Origin: Vicia villosa
Lineage: Eukaryota > Streptophyta > Magnoliopsida > Fabales > Fabaceae
DNA: 64,000 nucleotides
Assembly (NCBI RefSeq): GCF_029867415.1
Contig: NW_026705578.1
Location: 496,001 to 560,000, forward strand
Direction: 5' to 3'
A program made the position numbers and the translations under genes. Position 1 is the first letter of the stretch, and each line of letters opens with the position of its first letter. This document shows positions 1 through 11,830 of this stretch, one piece after another. The notes under the pieces were generated by a model, which had not been told where the DNA came from, did not search any database, and was given only the letters and a program-made list of their open reading frames with translations.

Positions 1-5
1 AATCA

Positions 6-646
6 GTGGTCGGAGAGGTGGATTTGCCTATTGGTATTGGACCATTTGTCTTCGAGATTACTTTTCAAGTGATGGATATTTTCCCTGCATACAGTTGCTT
101 ATTGGGACGCCCGTGGATCCATGAGGCTGGGGCAGTCACTTCAACTCTTCACCAAAAGTTGAAATTTGTGAAAGATGGAAAGATGGTCGTTGTGAATGGA
201 GAACAAGCTTTGCTGATTAGTCATCTCTATTCGTTCCATACCATAGAAGCTGATGAAGTGGTCATTGGAACTGCATTCCAAGCCCTGTCTGTTAATGATG
301 AATTCAAAAAGGATGAAGCTTCCATTGCCTCCTTCAAAGATGCTCAACTGGTGGTTCAGAATGGACATTCAGGAGTCTGGGGACAAGTGGTGAGTCTACA
401 AGAGAACAAGAATAGAGCTGGTCTGGGATTTTCTGCCTCAGACAAGTCTGTGATGAAGCCTGAATCTGCTTTTCGTCCTTATCAAGAGATGTTTCATAGT
501 GCTGGGTTCCTATACCCAACTCTTCCAGAGGTGGATGCTATTGTTGGAGACGAACCAGAGCCAGAAGTGCCAAACTTCGTGACCCATGGAAAGATGATTA
601 AGAACTGGATCACCATTGACATTCCTGAGTGTACTCATGTCTCAAA
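6..646 (+). CDS. Ogre protease-region exon, C-terminal part (partial)
   Basis: This is the end of the aspartic-protease domain of the Ogre polyprotein, recognisable by the block FPAYSCLLGRPWIHEAGAV, plus the protease-RT linker. The reading frame is open from the window edge. It would meet a stop at 648-650, but a GT donor at 647 precedes that stop. Joining 646 to 917 keeps the frame (two bases of a Lys codon plus one). The feature is therefore an exon, not a complete gene. The catalytic protease residues lie upstream of the window. Confidence 0.8.
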
Positions 647-916
647 GTAATTTGCTTTTATGTTTTTCAAAATCCTTTCATTCTGCCCAAGATGAAAGTG
701 AAGTTGTTGGGGCTGTTTTCTGCTTGTTTTAAACATTAAAATCATCAATAAAAGTCATTTTGTTTCTGCATATAAATGCTTTTTTATCTTTTTGCTTTTT
801 CTGGAAAGTGGTAACACAAAAAACCTTAAAAAATGTTTTCATTCTTTTCCATAATCTGCACGATTACATGTTTGCATATATCTTTCCTTTTCCTGAAATA
901 ATAATCATTTGTGCAG
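647..916 (+). other. Ogre intron between protease and RT
   Basis: This is a 270-bp T-rich segment with stops in all frames. It starts GTAATT and ends in the polypyrimidine-rich context TTTGTGCAG. It lies exactly where Ogre elements carry their known intron. Removing it fuses the flanking reading frames without a shift. Splicing itself is inferred and not shown by the sequence. Confidence 0.78.
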
Positions 917-3539
917 ATTAATCAATAAAACCGTTGAAAGTAATGACCCTGCGCCCTCTCCTAACTTCGAGTGTCCTGTGTATGAGGCGGAAGAAGAAAG
1001 TGATGAATGTATTCCTGATGAGATTTCCCGACTGCTTGAGCACGAGGAAGACACCATTCAACCATATAAAGAGCCGTTAGAAGTCATCAACTTGGGTTCT
1101 GAAGAGGATAAAAAGGAAGTCAAGATTGGGGCACTGCTTGGTCAAGATGTTAAGAAGAGGATGGTAGAGCTTCTTAAAGAGTATGTTGACATTTTTGCGT
1201 GGTCCTACCAAGATATGCCTGGGTTGGACACGGATATTGTGGAGCATCGTTTGCCATTGAAACCAGAATGTCCTCCTGTCAAGCAAAAGTTAAGAAGGAG
1301 TCATCCTGATATGGCAGAAAAGATTAAGAATGAGGTCTTGAAGCAGATTGATGCAGGTTTCCTTGTTACTTCTGTATATCCTCAATGGATTGCCAATATT
1401 ATGCCTGTTCGAAAGAAAGACGGAAAAGTTTGCATGTGCGTTGATTATAGAGATTTGAACAAAGCCAGTCCGAAAGATGATTTTCCTCTACCTCACATTG
1501 ATATGTTGGTAGATAGCACTGCAAAGTTTGAAGTTTTCTCCTTTATGGATGGTTTTTCAGGATATAACCAGATTAAGATGGCACCTGAAGACATGGAAAA
1601 GACAACCTTTATTACACCATGGGGGACATTCTGTTACAAAGTGATGCCTTTTGGGTTGAAGAATGCTGGTGCGACATATCAGAGGGCCATGACTACTCTT
1701 TTCCATGATATGATGCACAAAGAAATTGAGGTTTATGTGGATGACATGATTGCCAAGTCCCAGTCAGAGGAGGGGCACATGGAAGATCTGTTAAAGTTGT
1801 TTCAGCGTTTGAGAAAGTATCGTCTCCGCTTAAATCCAAACAAATGCACTTTTGGTGTCCGTTCTGGAAAGTTATTGGGCTTCGTTGTCAGTCAGAGAGG
1901 AATTGAAGTAGATCCTGATATAGTCAAAGCAATTCAGGAAATGCCAGCACCAAAGACTGAAAAACAAGTGAGAGGTTTCCTCGGACGTCTGAATTATATC
2001 TCCAGGTTCATTTCCAATATGACTGCTACCTGTGAGCCGATCTTCAAGCTTTTAAAGAAAAATCAGGGATGTGTGTGGAATGAAGATTGTCAGAAAGCTT
2101 TTGACAACATCAAAGAATATCTGCTTGAACCTCCCATTTTGCTCCCTCCAGTTGAGGGAAGACCTCTGAATATGTATCTCACAGTGCTGGAAAACTCAAT
2201 GGGATGTGTGTTGGGTCAGCATGACGAGTCTGGTCGAAAAGAGTATGCAATATACTACCTTAGCAAAAAGTTTACCGAGTGCGAAACAAGATACTCGCTG
2301 CTTGAGAAAACTTGCTGTGCTTTGGTGTGGGCTGCTCGCCGACTGAGACAGTATATGTTGAACCACACCACCCTATTGATCTCCAAAATGGATCCAATTA
2401 AGTATGTATTTCAGAAACCTGCGTTAACTGGAAGGATTGCTCGCTGGCAAATGTTGTTATCAGAATATGATATTGAATACCGAGCTCAGAAAGCTGTAAA
2501 GGGAAGTGTGTTGGCAGAGTACCTCGCTCACCAACCAATTGATGATCATCAATCTATCAGAATGGACTTCCCAGATGAAGATATAATGTATTTGAGATCT
2601 CAAGATTGGGATGAACCATTGCCAGAAGAAGGGCCGGATCCTGAATCCAAATGGGGTTTAATTTTTGATGGAGCTTCTAATGTTCATGGCCATGGAATTG
2701 GCGCTATTATCATCACTCCACATGGATCACATGTTCCTTTCACTGCAAGGATATGTTTTGATTGTACAAATAATATTGCTGAGTATGAAGCTTGCATCAT
2801 GGGACTTGAAGAGGCCATTAATCTGAGAATTAAGATTCTTGATGTTTATGGAGATTCTGCGCTTGTGATTAATCAGATTAAAGGACAGTGGGAAACTCGT
2901 CATCCTGGTTTAATTCCTTACAAAGATTACGCCAGAAGGTTATTGACATTCTTCAACAAAGTTGAATTCCACCACATCCCTCGAGATGAGAATCAGATGG
3001 CCGATGCTTTAGCCACATTGTCTTCCATGTACAAAGTGAATTCCCATAATGAGGAACCTCGGATTACAATCAGGCGTCTTGATAGACCTGCTCATGTATT
3101 TGCAATTGAGGAAGAAACAGATGAAAAGCCTTGGTATTTCGATATTAAGCACTTCCTCCAGACTCAAGAGTACCCACTTGGGGCATCAAATAAAGATAAG
3201 AAAACTTTGAGGAGATTGGCTGGCAGTTTCTTCATCAATGCTGACATTTTGTATAAAATAAATTATGACATGGTTTTGCTCAGATGCGTGGATAGACACG
3301 AAGCAGACATGTTGATGCATGAAATTCATGAAGGTTCTTTTGGTACCCATGCCAATGGACATTCGATGGCTAAAAAGATGCTTAGAGCAGGTTACTATTG
3401 GTTGACAATGGAATCTGATTGCTACAAATTTGTAAAGAAGTGTCACAAATGTCAAGTGTATGCTGACAAGATTCATGTGCCTCCGACACTTCTCAATGTT
3501 ATCTCTTCCCCATGGCCTTTTCTCTATGTGGGGCATTGA
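917..3539 (+). pseudogene. Ogre RT / RNase H / archaeal-type RNase H / integrase zinc finger
   Basis: Domains in order: linker; Ty3-type reverse transcriptase with DYRDLN, the MPFGLKNA block and the YVDD catalytic box (about 1734-1745); a first RNase H whose first catalytic aspartate is not in its usual context (LTVLENSMG); a second, archaeal-type RNase H with FDGASN, NIAEYEA, GDSALV and MADALA (about 2660-3020), where the acidic residues look intact; and an integrase HHCC zinc finger (about 3318-3460). The frame is open for some 870 codons and then runs out near 3524-3539 through a single-base insertion, after which integrase continues in another frame. The copy is therefore defective although otherwise well preserved. 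Confidence 0.88.
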
Positions 3540-4008
3540 TATGATTGGCATGATTGAACCCAAGGCTTCGAATGGACATCGATTCATCCTGGTAGCAATC
3601 GACTACTTTACCAAGTGGGTAGAAGCTGCTTCATATGCTAATGTAACAAAGCAAGTTGTGGTCAGATTTATCAAAAACAACATCATCTGCAGATATGGTG
3701 TACCGAGCAAGATCATCACTGATAATGGCTCGAATCTGAACAATAGCATGATGAGAGAACTGTGTGAAAGCTTCAAGATTGAACATCACAACTCTTCGCC
3801 TTATAGGCCAAAGATGAATGGAGCTGTTGAAGCAGCAAATAAGAACATTAAGAAGATTGTGCAAAAGATGGTTGTTACGTACAAGGACTGGCATGAGATG
3901 CTCCCATTTGCTTTACATGGGTACCGTACATCTGTTCATACTTCAACAGGGGCAACTCCCTTTTCTTTGGTTTATGGTATGGAAGCAGTGCTCCCCGTCA
4001 AGGTTGAG
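3524..4008 (+). pseudogene. Ogre integrase catalytic core, interrupted
   Basis: This segment is in the +1 frame relative to the RT/RNase H frame. The DDE integrase core is clear: WGIDMIG (first Asp), ITDNGSN (second Asp) and NGAVEAANK (Glu). It is followed by the HGYRTS and PFSLVYGMEAVLP blocks. The frame is cut at 4013 by the nested Copia element and resumes at 11288. All three acidic catalytic positions are present. The defects are the upstream frameshift and the insertion. Confidence 0.88.
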
Positions 4009-5009
4009 ATTCCTGTTAGACGCTGGCCTTAGGATCTAGAGGGGGGGTGAATAGATCGTTCACAGTTTTACGGATTTAAATGACTTTTCAGCGGAAGTGA
4101 TTCTGAATCGACTCGCGTCTATTCCGAACCACTATCGAAACGATTATATATGTGTTTAAAAAACCAGTCAAAGACTTGAAGTAAATGATAAGAGTATATG
4201 TTGCAGAATCAAAGCGTTGCTCTTATTGAAAATCAGATTAACTTCTTGTATGATGGACAATGTTTGCAATGCAGTAAGAGTGATAGAAACAAATATACAA
4301 ACACTTGGTGATAATGATCAAATTGATGGTGATTCAATATGTGATGGATTGTGATGTTTATATAGGTTCTTAATTCACAATCTTAACACTCGAATCGTTG
4401 ATCAATTTGCTATTATAACCAAATATGAACAGAATGTAAAAGGAAAAGTAAAAGCGACAAGAACACGATATTTGTTTAGGCAGTTCGTCGATCGTCCTCG
4501 CTACGACTACGTCTGCCCCCAATTCCAAATTCAAATTGGGTAATCTTTCATTAATGTTGAAAGTAGTATATACAAAGAAGATAACAAAGCGATAAACGAT
4601 AAACCAATTATGTCGATCCTTTGAATCTTCTTCCCCCTTAATCTTGACCAAGATCAAGGTTATCCAAGAGCTTCACTTTGATTCCCTTCTGCAGTGTCTT
4701 GATTCCTTGAACTCCCCGTTCCTCAATCGTTACACTCAGCCGAATCCTCAATGAACGCCTCTTGATAAAAACCCCCAAGAACCACCCGTCGTGGAGGACA
4801 AAACCCGCAGATTTTATTCACCAACAAACCCCACAAACCTTCACCCACTAGGAATCTTCAATTCCGTTCCATGGACGTTATCGAACTCATCACTAACCCG
4901 CAACGCAAGAATGATTATGTGTAATTGTGTTGGAGATGATGAAGAACGAAGATGAGAAGCATTTGTGTATCTTTCAGTCGTTGGTGTTCTTGAATAATTA
5001 ACATGGAAT

Positions 5010-5020
5010 GATATATATAG
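5010..5020 (-). promoter_or_regulatory. Probable TATA box of the SIRE LTR promoter
   Basis: CTATATATATC on the minus strand, just downstream of the palindrome array in U3. The same site is at 10648-10658 in the 5' LTR. Position and sequence fit a Pol II core promoter; function is inferred. Confidence 0.5.
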
Positions 5021-5082
5021 TTGCTGGTATGTTGGAGCAGAGAAAACACATAATTTGGGAAGTTTTCAGCAATTAGGTTGAC

Positions 5083-5515
5083 CTACTTTAGTGCTTAGGT
5101 CGACCTAACAGAAGCAGAGTTGAAGTTGTCCCAGTTAGGTTGACCTGTTAGGTTGGCCTAAAATCTGTTAGGTTGACCTGCTGAAGGTTTAGGTCGACCT
5201 AAAGTCAGTTAGGTTGACCTGTTGAAGGTTTAGGTCGACCTAAAGTCATTTGTTTCCAGTTAGGTCGACCTGTTGAAGGTTTAGGTCGACCTAAAGTCAG
5301 TTGAAATGCATTTTTGTGACTTTTCTTCAGTTTAGGTCGACCTAGGAGTGTGGGTAGGTCGACCTAACAGTGACATCTGTAAATCCCTTCAGTTTAGGTC
5401 GACCTAGGAGTGTGGGTAGGTCGACCTAACAGTGACCTTGTCAGTTTTGCTGAGTTTGCTCTAGTTTTGAGTCGACCTAGGGCTTTGCTTGGTCGACCTA
5501 ACAGATGCAATACCA
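5083..5515 (-). repeat. Palindrome array TTAGGTCGACCTAA in SIRE U3
   Basis: About 16 copies of AGGTYGACCT, many extended to the perfect palindrome TTAGGTCGACCTAA, occur within about 430 bp. Spacing is irregular, often 20-40 bp. Longer sub-repeats exist, such as CAGTTTAGGTCGACCTAGG followed by gagtgtgggt. The array sits upstream of the candidate TATA box, where enhancer elements would be expected. Confidence 0.9.
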
Positions 5516-5644
5516 TTTTCTGAGTGATTTGAGCTTCATAATCTTCCATTGTCTTGAGTCATTCATTTATGCTTTTGTATTTGGTTGCTTGTGATGTTTG
5601 CCATGAATCAAAAACTCATTTGTGAGTGTATGCTTGTTCTTACA

Positions 5645-6290
5645 AACTCCCCCTTTTTGATGATGGCAAACATTTGATTAAATGACGAAAGTTCCCCCGG
5701 TCTTCCCGGTCTTGCATGCGTAAGCTCCCCCGTACTAAGCTCCCCCGTACTCTCAACTCATCTCCCCCTTTGTCAACATCAAAAAGAAAGAAACCAGGAG
5801 AATAGTAGAAGAGAATAACAAAATAATCTAAACAAAACAATGTCTTACATAACACAATAGTAAAGAAATAGAGCATAATATCCAAACATATTTAAAGGTA
5901 CAAACCAAGCTTAAGTTCAAGTAATAAAAGACATAACAACATGACAGAAGTGAGATGCAATGCAATGAAATGAACTAATGCAATACTCGCTAACGTTTGC
6001 CCAAACATGTTAGATGTATGCTTATTCTACTATTTTTATGTCCAAACATGATATGTTATGAGTAATGATGAACAACATATACATGTAAATGAGATAGGTG
6101 GAGAAGCATATAAGAAGTCACTATAAACATGTTAATTGATAGCATATTATAGCATCAATGATATTTTTGGAAGTGAACAACAAACATGTTACCACTTTCT
6201 CAATTGTAGGTATCTCGTCATCATTTCGTATAGTGAAGTATATTCCTCTAGTCAATGTGGAATGATGCTTGATTTGATGATGAACTACCT
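5645..6290 (-). other. SIRE 3' non-coding region and polypurine tract
   Basis: Lies between RNase H and the 3' LTR of the minus-strand element. The polypurine tract AAAAAGGGGGAG (plus-strand ctccccctttttgatg, about 5648-5663) directly abuts the LTR. No conserved coding sequence was recognised, so there is no support for an envelope-like ORF in this copy. Confidence 0.65.
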
Positions 6291-8508
6291 TCATACTGAG
6301 AGAGATGTTAGCTTGAGCATAATCAATATATATATAAAGTAAAGGAATAAAATTAAGGAAACAAACGCATTTAGCTCAAAATTAGAGATATCTAATATCC
6401 CTAATTCCCTATGAATGTTGAAAAACTGCTCCGTTGCAAGAGGTTTGGTGAAGATGTCAGCTAGTTGCTTCTTGCTCTTCAAGTTTATGGCACTTGTGTT
6501 GTCGCACATGATAGGTATACGATCAAGCTTAATACCAAAGTCAAGAAGTTGTTGCTTGAGCCATAATATCTGCGCACAGCAGCTTCCGACAGCTACATAT
6601 TTTGCCTCAGTAGTAGATAATGCAACCGATACTTGTTTCTTGCTATGCCAACTTATCAATGAATTTGAGAATAGATGACATGTTCCACTGGTGCTCTTTC
6701 TATCGGATTTGCAGCCAGCAAAATCTGAGTCGGAGAATCCTACCAAATAACACTCATTTCCCTTCGGATACCATAGGCCATATGTAGGAGTTCCACGTAG
6801 ATGTCGCAGAATTCTTTTTACAACTTTTAAGTGAGATTCCTTTGGATAAGATTGATATCTTTCTCATCTTTGTCTAGGTTAGTATTTGTTGCCATAGGTG
6901 TGTCAATCTCTTTTGCTTCACTCATTCCAAATCTTTTGAGCAGCTCCGTACAGTATTTAGTTTAATTCACAAACGTTCCATGACTGAGTTGCTTGATTTG
7001 TAGGCCAAGGAAGAAATTTAGCTCACCCATGAGACTCATCTCAAATTCACTCTGCATAAGCTTAGAAAAATCTTTGACAAGTTTTGCATTAGTCGACCCA
7101 AATATAATGTCATCTACATAAATTTGGACTAAGAGAATATCTTTATCTTTTCTTTTAATAAAGAGAGTAGTGTCAACTTTACCCCTAGAGTACCCTTGAC
7201 TAAGGAGAAATTTGCTCAAACGTTCGTACCAAGCCCGAGGGGCTTGTTTAAGACCGTATAGAGCACGTTTCAGCTTATAGACATGAGTTGGATACATGTA
7301 ATTCTCAAAGCCGGGTGGCTGAGCAACATAGACTTCTTCATTTATATAGCCATTTAGAAAGACACTTTTAACATCCATTTGGAATAGTTTGAAGTCTTTA
7401 GAACAAGCATAAGCAAGTAAGAGACGAATAGCTTCGAGACGTGCTACAGGAGCGTATGTCTCTTCATAATCAATACCTTCCTCTTGATTATAACCTTGGG
7501 CAACTAATCTAGCTTTGTTTCTAGTAATAACGCCGTTTTCATCAAGTTTGTTACGAAAAACCTATCTAGTGCCTATTACTTGATGATCTCCCGGATGAGG
7601 GACTAAGTCCCAAACATCATTCCGTTTAAATTGGTTTAATTCTTCTTGCATGGCCATTAGTCAATGCTCATCAAGTAATGCATCCTTAGCGTTTTTCGGC
7701 TCAACTTGTGAAACAAAAGCAAAATGATGACAGAAGTTACTTATCTTTGAGCGTGTTGTAACGCCCCTTGAGATGTCTCCTATTATATTGTCAATTGGAT
7801 GGTCTTTCACATTTGTCCAGGCCTTGGGAAGTTCTTCATTGTTTGAGATGCTTTCTTTTTCATTTTCATTGTGAGACTCATCTTTCTCTCTCTCAGCATC
7901 TTTCTTTACAATACTTTCATTCTCGTCTTCCTTATCCTTGACAATGTCTTCAGTGGACGGACCTGCACCATTAAATGAAAGACCTTTCTCGACATATTTT
8001 GCATAAGATTCATCAAAAGACACGTGTACTGACTCTTCTACTATAAGTAATCTCTTATTATATATCCGATATGCTTTGCTAGATTGTGAGTAACCAAGGA
8101 ATATGCCCTCATCAGCTTTAGCATGTAGATGTTGTTTACTCTTAAGCCCTTAAACATAATGTCTCTTTTCTTAGTATGTTCTATTGTGCAGCCAGAATTT
8201 GTAAACATTACTTTAAAATCTTTGTCACACAATTGACTTATACTTAAAAGATTATGTTTAAGACCTTCTACTAGCAGCACATCAGTTATAGTAGTGGTAG
8301 AAGGGTTACCTACACTTCCTTTACCAAGTATGGCTCCCCGATAGTTATCTCCATAGGTGACATACCCCTTTTTCTTTGCTTGAATCTCAACGAAAAGAGA
8401 TAGGTCTCCAGTCATGTGTCTTGAACATCCGCTATCAAGGAACCACAACCTTTCGGCAATGTCAAGACACTTTTCCTGCAAGATTAATTTAAAGAGGGAG
8501 GTCCCCAA
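6291..8508 (-). pseudogene. SIRE pol pseudogene: protease - [integrase deleted] - RT - RNase H
   Basis: Reading the minus strand from 8508: a protease with the active-site block WFLDSGCSRHM, then the start of the gag-pre-integrase region. The sequence then jumps to the post-integrase stretch (EGIFLGYSQSSKAY, about 8010-8115), so the HHCC zinc finger and the DDE core are missing. The acidic spacer (7661-8023) and RT follow. RT has [25 protein letters not shown] and YVDDIIFGS, with an in-frame stop near 7560. RNase H (FSDSDFAGC, STTEAKYVA, LADIFTKPL) lacks the segment between AINL and LADIF. No single open frame spans the region, so the copy cannot encode its own integrase. Confidence 0.88.
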
Positions 8509-9596
8509 TTTTCATTGGGTCCTTGGTAGTGAGTACACAATTTGTTGCACTTAGGCAACCATTGAAATACTCCTTTAGGAACTAAAATTCTCCTAAATTT
8601 GCATTTTTCAATGGTATGTCCCTTTTTGCAACAATAATGACAGGTAATATGATGAGAATATGGAGTTTTGCTAGTTGATACTTTTGGTACAAAAGTGTAT
8701 TTACTATATAAAGGAGTATACGATCTTTTGCCTTTGTCGGAATGTTTTGCTCCATTTTTCTTTAGATATTTGTTGTATCTTCGCACAAACAGTCCCATTT
8801 CCTCATCATCGGAGTCTTCGTCATCACTTGTGTCACTATCCTTTGGCTCTCGTTTTGAGGTCTTGGAGCTCGAAGCTTTTAGAGCTATTGACTTCTTCTC
8901 TACCTCTTTCTCCATGTTCTTTTCTTTCTTTGTCCTTTTCTCATGCATGTCAAGGCATTTAAGGTGTTGTTCATGTTCCTCTAGTTTACCAAATAGAGTT
9001 GTGATGTCTAAAGTGTTTAGATCATTTGCTTCCTTTATTGCTGTAACTTTGGGTTGTCATTCCCTGTTCAAACATCTTAAGATTTTGTTAGTAGCAACTG
9101 CATTGGAAACAGGTCTATCAAGAGAATTTAAACGATTTTTCAAGTGAACGAATCTCTTCTGCATGTTTTTGATGGATTCACCATCTTCCACGTGGAAGAG
9201 TTCGAATTCTTGAGTTAGCGTATTGATTCTAGCTAGTTTGACATCATCCGTTCCCTCGTGGGCAACTTGCAATGTGTCCCACATAGCTTTAGCTGATCTA
9301 CAATGGGAAACGCGATAGTATTCATCAACTCCTAGAGCTGAGATTAGAATGTTTCTCGCTTTCCAATCGTATGCATATCTCTTTTCATCTTCAGCATCCC
9401 AAGTATTTTCTGGTTTTGGAACAACTGCACCAGCTGCATTTGTCATGGTGATCTGAAAGGGACCATTGACAATAGCTGTCCAGATGTTCCTATCAATTGC
9501 ATTGATGTGGACACACATACAATCCTTCCAATAGCCATAGTTTTCACCGTTGACAACTGGAGCTCTATTGTGAGCCCCTTTAGGTCCGGAAGCCAT
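8484..9596 (-). pseudogene. SIRE gag (capsid and zinc knuckle), frameshifted
   Basis: The N-terminal part (9057-9596) has the Copia gag block NGENYGYWKDCM and the UBN2-like stretch AMWDTLQVAHEG. It ends prematurely. The C-terminal part continues in another frame (8484-8948), with an acidic low-complexity stretch and a CCHC zinc knuckle CHYCCKKGHTIEKC. The Met at 9596 (MASGPKGAH) is preferred as start, because the open frame upstream of it overlaps the primer-binding site. Confidence 0.82.
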
Positions 9597-9635
9597 CTTT
9601 CCAATAAGTGTTTCACGTAGCACGGAATAAACCAG

Positions 9636-9651
9636 AGCTCTTGATGCCACT
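9636..9651 (-). other. SIRE primer-binding site
   Basis: Immediately inside the 5' LTR the minus strand reads AGTGGCATCAAGAGC. This is close to the TGGTATCAGAGC complement of initiator Met-tRNA used by most plant Copia elements. It has mismatches, so this copy may prime poorly or use a variant tRNA. Confidence 0.65.
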
Positions 9652-11282
9652 TGTTAGACGCTGGCCTTAGGATCTAGAGGGGGGGTGAATAGATTGTTCA
9701 CAGTTTTACGGATTTAAATGACTTTTCAGCGGAAGTGATTCTGAATCGACTCGCGTCTATTCCGAACCACTATCGAAACGATTATATATGTGTTTAAAAA
9801 ACCAGTCAAAGACTTGAAGTAAATGATAAGAGTATATGTTGCAGAATCAAAGCGTTGCTCTTATTGAAAATCAGATTAACTTCTTGTATGATGGACAATG
9901 TTTGCAATGCAGTAAGAGTGATAGAAACAAATATACAAACACTTGGTGATAATGATCAAATTGATGGTGATTCAATATGTGATGGATTGTGATGTTTATA
10001 TAGGTTCTTAAATCACAATCTTAACACTCGAATCGTTGATCAATTTGCTATTATAACCAAATATGAACAGAATGTAAAAGGAAAAGTAAAAGCGACAAGA
10101 ACACGATATTTGTTTAGGCAGTTCGTCGATCGTCCTCGCTACAACTACGTCTGCCCCCAATTCCAAATTCAAATTGGGTAATCTTTCATTAATGTTGAAA
10201 GTAGTATATACAAAGAAGATAACAAAGCGATAAACGATAAACCAATTATGTCGATCCTTTGAATCTTCTTCCCCCTTAATCTTGACCAAGATCAAGGTTA
10301 TCCAAGAGCTTCACTTTGATTCCCTTCTGCAGTGTCTTGATTCCTTGAACTCCCCGTTCCTCAATCGTTACACTCAGCCGAATCCTCAATGAACGCCTCT
10401 TGATAAAAACCCCCAAGAACCACCCGTCGTGGAGGACAAAACCCGCAGATTTTATTCACCAACAAACCCCACAAACCTTCACCCACTAGGAATCTTCAAT
10501 TCCGTTCCATGGACGTTATCGAACTCATCACTAACCCGCAACGCAAGAATGATTATGTGTAATTGTGTTGGAGATGATGAAGAACGAAGATGAGAAGCAT
10601 TTGTGTATCTTTCAGTCGTTGGTGTTCTTGAATAATTAACATGGAATGATATATATAGTTGCTGGTATGTTGGAGCAGAGAAAACACATAATTTGGGAAG
10701 TTTTCAGCAATTAGGTTGACCTACTTTAGTGCTTAGGTCGACCTAACAGAAGCAGAGTTGAAGTTGTCCCAGTTAGGTTGACCTGTTAGGTTGGCCTAAA
10801 ATCTGTTAGGTTGACCTGCTGAAGGTTTAGGTCGACCTAAAGTCAGTTAGGTTGACCTGTTGAAGGTTTAGGTCGACCTAAAGTCATTTGTTTCCAGTTA
10901 GGTCGACCTGTTGAAGGTTTAGGTCGACCTAAAGTCAGTTGAAATGCATTTTTGTGACTTTTCTTCAGTTTAGGTCGACCTAGGAGTGTGGGTAGGTCGA
11001 CCTAACAGTGACATCTGTAAATCCCTTCAGTTTAGGTCGACCTAGGAGTGTGGGTAGGTCGACCTAACAGTGACCTTGTCAGTTTTGCTGAGTTTGCTCT
11101 AGTTTTGAGTCGACCTAGGGCTTTGCTTGGTCGACCTAACAGATGCAATACCATTTTCTGAGTGATTTGAGCTTCATAATCTTCCATTGTCTTGAGTCAT
11201 TCATTTATGCTTTTGTATTTGGTTGCTTGTGATGTTTGCCATGAATCAAAAACTCATTTGTGAGTGTATGCTTGTTCTTACA
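9652..11282 (-). repeat. 5' LTR of the nested SIRE-type element
   Basis: 1631 bp, equal in length to the other LTR, with three substitutions seen by eye (near 9704, 10011 and 10142). It has the same palindrome array (about 10721-11153) and TATA box. It ends TTCTTACA, followed by ATTCC and the resumed Ogre frame. Confidence 0.93.
10721..11153 (-). repeat. Palindrome array TTAGGTCGACCTAA, second LTR copy
   Basis: Same order and spacing of about 16 AGGTYGACCT sites as at 5083-5515. The array was therefore present before insertion and is a fixed part of the LTR. Confidence 0.9.
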
Positions 11283-11287
11283 ATTCC

Positions 11288-11654
11288 ATCATTGAGAGTT
11301 TTAATGGAAACCAAGTTATCTGAGGCTGAATGGTGTCAGAGCAGGTTTGATCAATTGAATTTGATAGAAGAAAAGAGAATGACGGCTTTATGCCATGGTC
11401 AGTTATATCAGAAAAGAATGAAGAAAGCATTTGATAAGAAGGTTCGACCTCGTGTATTCAGAGAAGGCGACCTCGTGCTCAAAAGGATCTTGTCTTTCAC
11501 CTCCGATTCAAGGGGCAAGTGGACTCCTAATTTTGAAGGACCATATGTTGTTAAGAAAGCCTTCTCTGGCGGTGCATTAATTCTTGCAACTATGGATGGA
11601 GAAGAGCTCCCACGTCCCGTGAATGCTGATGTAGTCAAGAAATACTTCGCCTAA
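11288..11654 (+). pseudogene. Ogre integrase C-terminal part (resumed)
   Basis: Continues the integrase frame after the nested element. It shows the linker typical of the Ty3 integrase tail (EREGDLVLK-like VFREGDLVLKR) and the GKWTPNFEGPYVV block of the GPY/F module. It ends at a stop at 11652-11654. Nothing within this stretch is broken. Confidence 0.85.
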
Positions 11655-11682
11655 ATAATAAAAGAACAGCTCGCTAAGTCGA

Positions 11683-11830
11683 AAACCTGAAAGGGCGGCT
11701 TAGGCAAAAAAGAGCGTCTCGGTGGATTGAAAACCCGAAAGGGCGGTCCAGGCAAAAATTAGAGACATAAACAGAATAAAATACCCGGTGGACTGAAAAC
11801 CCGAAAGGGCGGTCCAGGCAAAAGTTAGGG
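11683..11830 (+). repeat. Ogre 3' tandem repeat, GAAAACCCGAAAGGGCGG units
   Basis: Three imperfect copies of gaaaacccgaaagggcgg followed by tccaggcaaaa, spaced about 45-65 bp. CCCGAAAGGGCGG contains a short inverted repeat (CCC-GAAA-GGG), so each unit could form a small hairpin. It lies just after the polyprotein stop. Confidence 0.8.

Larger units (their letters stand above)
4014..5644 (-). repeat. 3' LTR of the nested SIRE-type element
   Basis: Nearly identical to 9652-11282. On the minus strand it begins TGTAAGAACAAGC, next to the polypurine tract, and ends CGTCTAACA. U3 lies at the high-coordinate side and holds the AGGTCGACCT array. The conserved SIRE-like terminal block (plus-strand gatctagagggggggtgaatag) lies at 4031-4052. 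Confidence 0.93.
4014..11282 (-). mobile_element. Complete SIRE/Maximus-type Ty1/Copia element, nested in Ogre
   Basis: The element is 7269 bp, on the minus strand, with LTRs 4014-5644 and 9652-11282 (1631 bp each). Its ends are TG...CA, and ATTCC flanks both sides (4009-4013 and 11283-11287). Removing the insert plus one ATTCC restores the Ogre reading frame. By eye the two LTRs differ at only three positions, so insertion is recent. A SIRE-type assignment rests on long LTRs, a gag with a YGYWKDCM block, a Met-tRNA-like primer site and an AAAAAGGGGGAG polypurine tract. The interior is defective: the integrase core is absent, RT has a nonsense codon and RNase H is shortened. Confidence 0.93.

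Noticed and set aside
5083..5515. CRISPR-like array
   Set aside because: Repeats are short palindromes with irregular spacing in a plant LTR; no cas genes and the wrong domain of life.
5645..6290. Envelope-like gene of the SIRE element
   Set aside because: Some SIRE relatives carry one here, but only short non-conserved frames are present in this copy.
4370..10295. Identical 95-residue minus-strand frames in both SIRE LTRs
   Set aside because: They are LTR sequence (U5/R region), identical only because the LTRs are; no protein signal.
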